Part shown: positions 10,765 through 21,500 of the stretch, piece after piece | Position numbering within the stretch: position 1 is the stretch's first letter | Layout of the letters: the number at the start of each line of letters is the position of its first letter | DNA from: Irineochytrium annulatum | Taxonomy: Eukaryota > Chytridiomycota > Chytridiomycetes > Chytridiales > Chytridiaceae | Length of the DNA: 23,327 bases | Reading direction: 5' to 3' | NCBI GenBank assembly: GCA_027600665.1 | Contig: JADGJL010000310.1 | Span: 1 to 23,327 of the forward strand | Translations under genes and position numbers: made by a program | The notes under the pieces: model-generated | What the model was told of the DNA's origin: nothing | Seen by the model: only the letters and a program-made list of their open reading frames with translations | Database searches by the model: none

Positions 10765-13700
10765 ATGAAGCCCTTCGTCTCCCCCGACGATGGGACGGAG
10801 CCGACGTCCACTTTGAACAATATGACCAGAACGACCTCACGACGCCCTCGCCGCCTTGGCCTCGGAACCGACCTCATCCTTCCCCTGACCCTCATCACCC
10901 TTCTCTTGTCCACCACCGGCAACCTACTTGTACCCGGAGCCCACGCCCGCGATGTGGAAGTGTGCAACAGCTACACCCAAACCCTGCCGGCGGACTTCCT
11001 CTTTCTCATTGACGGCAGCGGGTCCATGTGCCCGTACATCAACACTATCGAACAGAGTCTCCAGAGCTTTATTCAGCAGCTGACGCAGCAGGGAGTGGAT
11101 GCCACGTTCGCCGTCGCGGCGTTCGGAGGCGTGCCGACTCTATTGCAACCATTCTCGGTATGTTTTTGGGGTTGATGAACGGGAATAGAATAGGCGTGGG
11201 AACCCCGGGAGGGTGACGAACGGTGTAGTCGATGGCGGGAGCTGGGTTGAGCTGGACAGCTAGGAGTGGCTGTAGTCTTTTGGCCCAGATTGCTAACAGA
11301 TTATGTGACAACAGGCAAACGGCACATTGACACAGGGCACGATTGGTGCCATTGGATGCACGAGAGGTGGGCAGGAGGCCGGCCTCGAAGTCATCCGTAT
11401 GTCGCTCGCCAACAACTCCGGTTCCGACTTCAATAAAAACTGCGTGAAGCCTTACAACACGCAGGCAGCCTGCGTCCTGAACTGGAGGGCAAACGCAAAA
11501 AAGAACATCATTATTGCCACGGATGAGGACTCTGACTTGCCGACTTTGTCGTAAGTCCGCTTTGATTACCTTGATTCATTGTGACACCACTTATGTTTAA
11601 AATTACCACGCAGGAAATACATGGTCGGTACGCAATCCGCGTCCACAGCCCTCTGCCCGACCCAATACAACTCCCAGGGCACCTTTTGTTCCGAAGCTCA
11701 ATTTGAGCCCCCATTCCAGCCTCGCGTCTTCTGGTCCCCGGGGCGTCAATACTTCCGCAACACCTCCACCCCGCTCACGATCGACAGCTCCTACGTGACC
11801 GAAATCGCGACGACGGCCCAAATCGTGGTTGAGAACGGCGCGCGGGTCTCCATGTTAATCAAGTCCGACTTCAACGCGAATCGAAATGGTCCAATCAGTA
11901 ACTACGACTCCTCGTCCACGTGGTTCAACCAGAACGCGCCGGACAAGTCCGTCACATCCGTCATCCACACGACCATCTACCAGTACGGTGACCCGGCCGT
12001 CCAGTCGGAGGACCCTAATACTTTTGCAAACTTTAACAACACGGCCACGCTGGCGGGGTTGCAGGGGGAGGGGCTAGGGAACTCATTTCAGGCGCAGGTG
12101 CTGGCGAAGGGGGGTTATGTGAGGCTGTTCAGGATACAGGACATCGTGGATAGCGGGCAGTATGTCATCAACAACATCTATCAGGCGATCGCGCAGCAGG
12201 TGCAGAACTGCAGTTACCAGTACGTGCCGGATCCGGTAAGTTGCCCTTTGGCTTTGTAAAATTTCGTTGCGGGCGTGGCTGACGCGTGCGTTCCGGTTTT
12301 TGGTAGACGACGACGACCTCAATCGCGACCTCGACGGCCCTCACGACGTCAACGTCCACGTTCGTTTTCAACAACTTCGCGTCCGCCGTCACCACAACCC
12401 GCGCCACAACTACGACCGTCATCTTCCCGTTCCTCGCCGCAACGACCACAGTTACTACTAGCTCCGTCTACTCGGCACCCGGCTCTGGCACGACGACGAC
12501 GGCTAAATCGTCCACAGTCTCGTCGACGGCGTCGACCGTGAGTCCCGTGTACCTCCCGCCCGCCGGTACAACGACGACCATAACGGTGACGGCGACGGCG
12601 AAGTCATCGTCCGTTAGCAGCGTTTCCGCGACCTCTACGGCTGCCACGTCTTCGATCAGCACCCCGGTGTACTTGACTACAACCACGACGGCGTCGACAA
12701 CGACGGTAAGCCCCTTATTCGTCTTCCCCGCAACTACCACGACGACGACGACAATCGTGGCCTCGACAAGCAAATCCACGACCGTGTCATCTACCGGCTC
12801 GGGTACGACTTCCACGATCACCGTCACCGTTTCAACGACGACCACTAGTGCCGCGGCAATCTACCTACCGGCGCCCACAGCCACAACGACTGCGACGACC
12901 TCGACCGCCCCGGTCGTCTTTTATCCGCAGAGCTCGGCGTCCAGCACCCGTACTTCGACTACGTACATCAGTACACCGGTGGGACAGTATCCTGCAACGA
13001 CTTCGAACACAAGCGCGGCCGCTTGGCCCTATGTTTCACCGTCCGTTGGAACGACCGCGACCAGTACGGCGGCTGTCTATATCGGCGCGTCTCCTAGTTC
13101 GTCTGGTCCAACGACGACGGCGGCGGCTGCTAACTATGGCACAACTGCCGCGGGTGCGAGCAGCAGCACGAGCGCCGGTGCAGGTGTTTATCTGCCAGCG
13201 GGGACGAGTACGGCGTCAACGACCACCACCACGGTCGTGCCCCTGTGGTTTGCGACGGGGACAGCTTCGGGAACTAGCACGACCGCGGCGGCAGGGTCGG
13301 CCACGGGATCTCCTGTATACCTGCCGGCCGGCACGTCAACAAGCACGGCCGCGACTGCGACCGTCACGGTCTTCCTGACCGCCACTGCCTCAATTGCCTC
13401 GACGTCTTCTGTCACGAGTGCGCCTGCATGGTATGGACCTTCTCCGGGTACATCCACGACGACCACGGCCTCGTCTGCCCCTGTATATCTGGCCCCGATT
13501 GCGACGTCCGGCACTACGATGTCAACAGCCTCGTCATCCCCGTCGGTGCCCACCTTCACCGTCACAATCGCAACTTCATCGTCGTCTACGCCGGCTGCTG
13601 TGTTCTGGTGGGGTACTTCTTCCACGGCGTCGTCCTCGACGCCGGCAGCATACCTCCCTTTGAGCACGGGCTCGGCGACGACCACGGCTTCTGCACCCGG

Positions 13701-16700
13701 TTATATGGCTCCGATCGCGACCTCTGATAGCACGTCCTCGGCCGGTGCTCCGACCACCACCACCGATGCTGTCATGTATTTCCCTGGCAATGGCGCACCT
13801 TCGTCCACGGGCTCGTCCGTCGCCTCCTCCGCCACCGTATGGCCGGTATTGTTCGCGACGTCGACGGCCAGCTCGACCGCGAACAATGGCGCTTTTACGG
13901 TCAGCTCGACGGATTCGCAGTCGACCACGGCTGAGACCTCGACCTCGTCCACACCGGCGTTTGTCTACGTCCCGCCGTCCGTGAGCACGACGACGTCGAG
14001 CACGGCAGCTGCCTACTCGCCGTTGATCCCATCGCCGACCGATGGAACGACAGCGGCGGGATCGACAGCCTCTTCCACGGCGGCGGCCACGCCGTTCATC
14101 CCGAACATTTTAACTGTAACGACCTCGACGGATTTGCTGCCAACCTCCGCTCCGACGTCGACTTCATCTTCGCCAGCCTTCATTTACATCCCATCGTCGG
14201 CGACCACGACGACGACAACCTCCGACTTTGCGTATATGCCTATCAGCCCGGTAACCACTGATGCGGCGACGGTTATCTCCACGACCGGGTCGACTGCGCA
14301 GCCCACGCCGTTCATCCCGATCTTCGCTGGGACGACATCGACGGATTCGCAGTCAACCTCCGCTCAAGCGTCCACTTCGTCTTCTCCTGGCTTCGTCTAC
14401 GTCTCACCGTCCGTGACCACAACAACGACAAGCACGGCGGTCGCATACGCGCCGTTGAGCCCGTCTTCTACCGATGCAACGACGATAGCGGAATCAACTG
14501 CATATTCCACGGCGGCGGCCACCCCGTTCATCCCGTACATCTTTGCCACGCCTGGTAAGTGACTTACTTTTTGATTGCTTCCTCTCGTGGTTCCCATGGA
14601 CTAACGCCACGCAGTGACTACAACCACGGCATCGAACTCTGAGAGTGCCTCGACAGTCATTACGACCGCCGCGTCGACCACGACTTTAGGGTGGTGGTCC
14701 AGCGTTCTGGGATACGGTTTATCGACGTCCACGGACTCTGGCAGCGCGACGTCGACTGACAGCCCGGCATCTACGACGATCTTATCGACGACCACTACTG
14801 TGTCGACGGCGTCTGACTCTTCGGCGAGCGAAACGACGACAACTAGCCCTTCGGCCTCTGCACCTACACAGACGACTGCTGCAGCGACTTCGGATACGAG
14901 CGCGACTACGACTACGACTGATATGGTCTATGTTCCCGTGGCTTCGACAACGACTAAGGCTTCTGTGACGACGGTATTCAGCTCGTACATTTACGCCCCG
15001 GCTGGTGAGTTAATTGGTCAAGATTCACTTATTGGTTAGTTTACTGATGTCGCGTTGTAGTTACCACCACGGAGTCTGCGACGGAGAGCACGTCGACCGT
15101 TACTGTAACGGTAACGGCGGCATCGGCGTCCACGACGGCGGGCAGCTGGTGGTCGAGCGTGTTGGGCTACGTTGCGCCGACGACGACCGATGTCAGCACC
15201 ACAAGCACGACGGACTCTGAGCCCTCAACTACGACGGCTTCAGAGTCCGCTTCGACGTCTACGAGCAGCACCGCGGACTCGGCGACGACCTCATCGACGT
15301 CTACGAGCAGCACCACGGACTCGGCGACGATCTCATCGACTTCAGAGTCCCTTTCTTCGACGAGTAGCACGACGGACTCGGCGACGACCACGTCGACTTC
15401 GGTGTCCGCCTCGACGTCGACTAGCAGCACAACGGACTCGGCGACGACCACGTCCATTTCAGTGTCCTCCTCTGCGTCCGCGAGCAGCACGACGGACTCT
15501 GAGTCGTCCACGACCGATACGCCGTTCACGCCTCTCAACCTCGCTACTGCCGGTACGTCCTCCATTGTCCTTATCTCTTTCTTGGCACATCACTAACGCC
15601 TCGCCCTACAGTCACCACGAGCGCGACCTCGACAGAATCGCTATCTTCTTCGATCACGGAGACCCCGACGACCATAGGATACGTGGGCCTCGCTTCTAGC
15701 ATCTGGAGTTACCTCGCATCGTCGACCACCGCTTCTTCCACCTCAAGCAGTACTTTGACTGATTCCAGCACGTCATCTATGGCGGCTGCGTCTCCCTCAT
15801 CGACCACGGACAGCGATACCTCCTCGATGTCGACAGATACCTCCGTCACCACGACGCCAACCACCGAGGCTAGCGTATCCAGCACCGCCGTGACCTCAAC
15901 CGTGACGCTAACAGTCACAACAGACTCGCCGTCAACAACGACCGGCAGCTGGTGGTCAAGCGTCTTAGGCTACGTGTCTTCTCTAACAACGGATTCCGGC
16001 GCCACGACGAGTTCGATATCGATCGCAGCGACCAGCTCCTCGTCTACGACGCAGGCTACGTTGTACATGCCGCTAGTCACCAGCACCAGCACGCAGGCGG
16101 CGACAACCACCGCCAACTTCGTCGCATATCTCCCGAGCGAAGCGCCGATGACCACTAGTGTCACCGCTTCATCCACCGCGGCGGGTTCGACGAGCACGAG
16201 CACCGGTACTTTGGTCGTCTACCTGCCGGTTGTGCCAACGACGACGTCTACCCAAATGTCGCCCATAGACGCCGTCACGTCGAGCTCCACGGACGTGCAG
16301 TCTACCACCGCACGGACGACCGGCTACGTCTACATGTCGCCGTCCGCGACAACAACTGCGACAAGCACAGTCGTCCCGTACCTGCCCTACAGCGCGTCCT
16401 CTGCAACGACCGGAGCGACTAGGTCCACCAGTGCGCCGTCGACGGATGCGACTGACATTGCGACAGAGACGTCGTTTATCCCGGACAACTTTGCCACGGC
16501 TGGTGCCACGACTGGTAAGTCAATTTTTATCGAAAAACTGGAGCCATCTTGCTAACGGGTAAGTGCAGCTGCAGAGACGGAGTCTGCGACGGAGAGCTCC
16601 TCGACCGTCACGGTCACGGTAACGACGACGGCCTTGCCCACGACGTCGGGCCGCTGGTGGTCAAGTGTGTTGGGCTACATCTCGGCAACGGGATCAAGCG

Positions 16701-17923
16701 ATGCGACAACCTTGGCGTCGACCCTCACGCCGACTGGTAGCGCGTACTCGACATCGGCCTCGGTTTCCTCGCCCGATAAAACCTCTACAGGCGCGCAGAC
16801 GACGAGCTCGGTTTTGACCACGAGCACTGTCAGGGAGGTTCCCTTCTTGCCCGCAGTAACCGGAACGTCGTCTACGCTCGTTACCGTGGCCCCTGCTGGT
16901 ACGCCTTGTCATTTTTTTTTGTCCTTTTTCGTCACTAGTTCTCTTGTGCTCACGGTTTGACTATTAGGTGCTCCTGCGACATCTATGGATACCGATTTGT
17001 CCCCGGCTTCCTCTACCGTGGTGCCGACGGCCTCCATTTCCGCAGTCCCGACGTTGTCCGATACCGCGACCGCGACGGCATCCGGATACGTGAACCTTGT
17101 GTCCAGCATTTGGAGCTATTTCGCCTCCTCCACCACCTCGAGCACCGCGACGGCCACGGTAACGTCAAAGATAGCAGATGCTATCTCCACCACTTCCTCG
17201 GTCCCCTCCACGACTGCAAACGTCCCGCTCACATCAGCTGGCTCGTCCGAAAACGGTGACGGTACCTCGGACGCGACGACCGATGCTACGACCGTTGTCT
17301 CCACTTCAACGTCCCCTGCCCTCGTTCTCGTCTCGAACCAAACACCCGCCGCTACGCTCCCGTACACGCTCGTCGGTACCTCCTCGGCAACGCTGACCGA
17401 CCCGCTCAACAACTTTGCGGGCACGGACGCCCAGATATCCGTCACTGGTACGCCGTCGTCATCCACTGACTTTACGGGCGCGACCACCGACGCCGAGTCC
17501 AACAGCTTCACGCAAACGACGTTCAACCCTACCGACGCCGGCTCGCAGCACACCACCGTGACCCTCGCGGGCGCCGCTAATGCCACCACCTCCCTTCCAT
17601 CCACCATTGTCATGTCGGCCCCACCCACCGCCACAGCCGGCGATAACGGCAGCAGTAGTCCGCCAATCTCCCCGCCCGTCACGATTGGCCTCTCTGTCGC
17701 TGGCGGCGTCGTGGCCGTCGGCGCTGCAGGCGCGCTGGCGTTTATGTACAAGGCCGGCGGAACTGGCGCGAGCGCCATGGGTGTCCACGCGACGTCGGAC
17801 CCTATGTTCCAGATGGCGAAGGGGAACCCATTGTATGAGGGCCCCGGCGGCGTGCATGAGAACCCGCTGTATGAGCCCGGGGGAGGGGATGCGGGAGGAG
17901 CATGGGGTGAGCAGATGGTCTAA
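10765..17923 (+). CDS. Integrin-beta/Sib-like VWA adhesion receptor with mucin-like stalk
   Basis: The nine exons are 10765-11157, 11315-11550, 11614-12235, 12307-14554, 14615-15004, 15061-15552, 15612-16514, 16569-16898 and 16968-17923, giving 2189 residues. A start at 10822 would give a tighter signal peptide (RRPRR, a LILPLTLITLLL core, AHA cleavage site). A VWA domain follows from about residue 75, with MIDAS DGSGS at 83-87 and TDEDSD at 200-205. All eight cysteines seen lie before residue 418. Residues about 418-2106 are a Ser/Thr/Ala-rich, mucin-like stalk with repeated VYLP and WWSSVLGY islands. One membrane span (about 2109-2131) has GxxxA/SxxxG packing motifs. The 58-residue tail carries NPLYE at 2158 and 2170, so the tyrosines are 12 apart, as in integrin beta tails. 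Integrins and Dictyostelium Sib proteins use such motifs to bind talin. The domains are seen; adhesion and talin binding are inferred. Confidence 0.85.
13894..14541 (+). repeat. Three-copy 216-bp (72-residue) tandem repeat in the stalk
   Basis: The copies are 13894-14109, 14110-14325 and 14326-14541, each exactly 216 bases and in frame (residues 947-1162). Each runs from a STD(S/L) stretch through a hydrophobic FVYVPPS/FIYIPSS/FVYVSPS island and an AY-x-P island to TPFIP. A diverged fourth copy, with QSTTARTTGYVYMSPS and ending SFIPDNFATAG, closes exon 7 at about 16283-16505. The perfect length conservation points to recent duplication by unequal exchange. Confidence 0.85.
14692..17119 (+). 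repeat. Dispersed WWSSVLGY and SSIWSY stalk modules
   Basis: The octapeptide WWSSVLGY is encoded once in each of exons 5-8, at 14692-14715, 15147-15170, 15950-15973 and 16655-16678. A related GYVxLxSSIWSY(L/F)ASSTT occurs at 15677 (exon 7) and 17084 (exon 9). Upstream of three WW motifs is a beta-branched STVTVTVT or STVTLTVT run. These are almost the only tryptophans in the stalk. Codons differ between copies, so the peptide rather than the DNA is what has been kept. Confidence 0.8.
15252..15500 (+). repeat. Degenerate TDSAT / STSTSST minisatellite in exon 6
   Basis: Five copies of a STSTSST(T/A)DSAT-like unit follow one another at spacings of 14, 19, 20 and 20 residues, encoded mostly by ACG, TCG and AGC codons. 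This is the most homogeneous Ser/Thr stretch of the stalk and a candidate for copy-number variation between strains. Confidence 0.65.
17678..17746 (+). other. Transmembrane segment of the VWA receptor
   Basis: This codes for about 23 uncharged residues, TIGLSVAGGVVAVGAAGALAF in the core, followed by YK on the cytoplasmic side. Small residues repeat at four-residue spacing (GxxxA and SxxxG pairs), the kind of face used for helix packing in integrin and Sib membrane spans. Confidence 0.8.
17825..17875 (+). other. Tandem NPLYE motifs of the cytoplasmic tail
   Basis: AAC-CCA-TTG-TAT-GAG at 17825-17839 and AAC-CCG-CTG-TAT-GAG at 17861-17875 encode two NPLYE motifs with different synonymous codons, so they were not created by a very recent slip. 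The 12-residue spacing equals that of the two NPxY motifs in integrin beta-1 and beta-3 tails. NPxY motifs bind PTB/FERM-type domains such as that of talin. Confidence 0.85.
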
Positions 17924-18586
17924 TGACAAGAGTGTTTTTTGTTGGTCGCGGCTTTACATATGTATACACAAAATCCCTCATAGGTAGATTAGATGCTGAC
18001 AGCGTATTGAATGTTCCTCCTGACCTATTAAGTTCTACACCCCAAATCCCTCATAGACCCACTTCAGAACTTAGCCACCTAATTAATTTGCAGTTTATAC
18101 CACTACTTTAGCAGCACACCAACTTTAATCCCTATCATAGTATTACTTAGTAACTTAGCCCTAATTCTTATCACCCTAATTAATATACCTTTCCCTTTTT
18201 ACCAAAACCTTTCTGACTTTCGGGAGTCGTTGGCCTCCTGCTGCAGTTGAGGTTCCTTCGCTTTTCGTTGAAGGTGATTTGCTTCACGGCTTCTTGCTCG
18301 ACTTTTGTTGCGTTGTAGGATGCTTCAGGTATGGTTTCGCGTAAATGACTTGCTTCGCAATTGGGTACAGTGCTGCAGGCAGACTAAGAACTTTCTAAAA
18401 TGCTAGACAATAAAACGTGTGATTTTTCGTATTGAACATATCCTTGTGTTTTAAGTTACTCTTGACTTCAAATCACAATTGAATAGATTGGCCCATTTTC
18501 CATCGTTAAGACATTCCTTGAGCACGATAGTCGACACATTTACACTGAATTCTCTGCATTTAGCCACTTTAATAACTTATATCTCG
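17924..18586. other. AT-rich convergent spacer
   Basis: This separates the 3' ends of the receptor gene (plus) and the cyclase-like gene (minus). It is visibly AT-richer than the flanking receptor gene. It holds a 13-base direct repeat (17971 and 18044), several TAATTAAT stretches, and one AATAAA at 18409-18414. No open frame here has a recognisable product. Confidence 0.5.
17971..18056. repeat. Pair of 13-bp direct repeats in the receptor 3' flank
   Basis: AAATCCCTCATAG occurs at 17971-17983 and 18044-18056. Each copy is preceded by a TACAC, so the similarity extends to about 20 bases with a small length difference. This may be a remnant of a duplication or a target-site-like footprint; no mobile-element features were seen between them. 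Confidence 0.5.
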
Positions 18587-21500
18587 TTACGTTTCCGACC
18601 ACTTGATATACAGCTGCATGCCCATGTCTGTAAACAGCTCTCCTGCAATCTCTTTGCACCCTACATGTCCTGAGTACTTCCCAATGATTCCGTGATAGAG
18701 AGCTTTCATGACTCTGAATGTGTCGAGTTCGCGTCCTCGTCGAGATTTAAGCTTCAACTTCAGCAGACGGACAGCTGCAGCATTTCTTCCCCTAAGAAAC
18801 AGGAGGAGTGCCTGAAGGCCGCAAACGCCCCAGTACGCTGCCACGGCCCTTTGGAGGCTCTTCGCTTTGCCTATCATTCTCCGCAACATTTTTTGGAAGT
18901 TTACCGTTTCCTGGGCGTTCCAGCTCACCGGCTTATCACAGACGACACCCGAGCGAGGAGGATCAACCAGAAGCACGACTAATGTTGGCATTATGACAAC
19001 GAAATCCAAGTTGTGAGGGCCTCTTGATTCAATGTCTAGCTTCTCTACAGACTCGGTCCAGCACAGCAAGGCTCCCCGAAAATCACCCATAATCGCTTTC
19101 GCCCAGGCCCTGTAGAAATAGCAATGCCACACATTGACATTGGCTAGTGTGTGAACCGCGCCGTACGTCTCAAAGTACAGCAGGCGCTTCTCAACTTCGG
19201 CTCGTTCGCCAACGTACAGCGCCGCTCGTAGGTAGAATCCTGTCGCCATATAGGATGCTATTTGATTCTCACGAAGTAGCGGACTCTGCTGGAAGATCGG
19301 GAATACCTGTTTTTCGACATACTGAATATCACCGTACCAGGAGGCTACCCCAGTCGCCATCATCAACGCCATCACAGCAGTGCCCAGGTCCCCGCGTGCC
19401 TGACAGAACTGCGCGGTCTTCTCCCAGAGCAAACGGTCTTTCGGGGTGTCCGCTGTTAAACTGCAGTTCGCTGCATACCCCCAGATGACTTTAGGGTCGT
19501 CCGATTCAGTGCGGCTTGCAACCTTCAGAAACATTCCATGAAAACTCGGCGCATACTATTGCGAGAAGTAAGCAACTCTTGAGAAGCCAGACCATCCTAA
19601 TTAAGAATTAGCAAAACAAGGGAACAAACTTTTACATATATATACTCACAAGACGGTCTCATCCTTGTTGTACGTCAATAAAAGATTCAAATGCTGGAAC
19701 ATCAGCATTTCAATTTCCAAAAGAGAGACGCCCTGTCCCGAGAAAAGCAGTCGACGAAATGAATGTTAATCATATGAATTAACTCATACACCTCTGCATC
19801 GGATACTTCAGACACTTGCGTAGTGCTGGCCGCCTTTAACAGCTTTAAGGGCCGTCTGCCTCCTTTTGTTATTGCCCAAAGCCAGGCCGTTCGCATCTGC
19901 AAGCGGCGTACAGCCGCCTTCATCGCCTTCGAGCTTTGCGGCCAGCGGGCTCTGTAAAATAATTCTAGAGCACCTCTTGCTGTGTCTTTCTCCTTCGGAA
20001 ACACACTCATGACGCAATAGCCAACGCAGAGATGTGAAAGCCAACGCGCTCGCCGCAACGGCGAAGCGCCACTAGCTGCATGGTGATTTTCATTTTGAAT
20101 GTCGGACGTAAATTGAACGAGAGATTCGAGCATTCGCACGCCCTCCAGGCATTGATAGTTCCTGATTAATTGGCACCTGCGAACCAATGAGATACCACCA
20201 TAACGCATGGATTCCCAGTACCCTATTTTCTCCCTGTATTCGATGATTTTGTCCACATCACCAGATCTCGAATAGTGAAACTCGATAGAGGGCAGGAGTT
20301 GTGCCTTATTATCATTATTTACCAAGCCCTCCAGCAGTTCTGCCACGTAGCGGTTCATCCCGATGCGCTCCTCGAATGACAAGCAGTCATAAATTGCAGT
20401 CAGGATTCTGATATGCCGGAAGGACACATTGACGCTGAGGTGCTCGCCCAAAGGCTCGCTCTCTCCATCGGAGATCTCCTTTGGATACAGTAGAAACTTA
20501 TACTTGTCATTTCTTCGCAAAAATTCTAACGTCTCGTTCTCTGACATCTGGAGACTTAGAATATCGAGGACATCAGAAAGAATGAAGTACTGGAGCTCAT
20601 TTTTAGTTTGCCATAATAATATGCAACGCGCTATACCTGTCCTAAAATCGATGCAGCTTTTAGTATGCTTTGGAACGTCGGATCAAGGCGATCATACTGG
20701 AACAAAACTGCTGAACTCAGGTCCCCAAGGAGGTCGTTGGGGTTCACATTACGATCGACAAAGGTGAGTTGGTGATTGTCATCAACCTTCAAGGTTGTCC
20801 CGATCTTCTCGACGACAACTTCGATCGTCATTTGAAGATGGAGTGGACTCCCATTGGTTTTGGCAAAAATTGCTAAGTCTCCGTCAGCTTATCAGCTCAT
20901 AAGTACAGCTACTCAAACCTCGATACAGTTGCTCATCGATTGACTTCATTACAGTGGTCAAAGTCCCCAATTTGAATTCCTTTGGATGTTTGTTAGATGG
21001 TACGGGTTGTATCGCAGACTTACAATCATTTTGAGTGCATCATTTTCCGTCAACCCGGACAGAGAAATGTGATTTGTATCTGGAAGATTGGCAACGAGGT
21101 TCAGTAGTTTGTTTGCAGAGTCTGCGATTGGCCGGGTGAGGATTTGCAAGAAGATCTACGACACCATCAAAAATGGTTTCAGGCTTCCTTACGCTACCTT
21201 TGGACAAAATCGTGATAGAAGCATAATAATCTCCAGTGTATTTGCATCCAGCCACTGCGCGTCGTCGATTTTTGAGCAAAGCTCGATGCATAAGTTGTTT
21301 TACCTTGCGATAAGCACACTGGGATCGTAACCAACACAGCTTCGTCCATGAGGAAATTTGCCAGCGATGACTTGCCCAGACCACTGCCTGCTTCAATCAC
21401 AATCACTGTCCTAGTCGCCATGCTCTGCCAATTGACAAACTTCGATTTGATCAAGGCCCTCTCATTCTCATACCCAAATACAGCAGCGACCTGGCTCTTG

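Noticed and set aside
12468..12845. Long minus-strand open frames opposite the receptor stalk (also 13188-13685, 15167-15565, 17116-17778)
   Set aside because: They are Val/Glu/Asp-rich mirrors of the ACG/TCG-rich stalk codons; stop codons are rare in that composition. No start, splice or domain evidence supports them.
19733..19791. A frameshift in the TPR region near 19735
   Set aside because: A normal 59-base GT-AG phase-0 intron joins VSDAE to GVSLLEIEMLMFQ and keeps the frame, so no lesion is needed.
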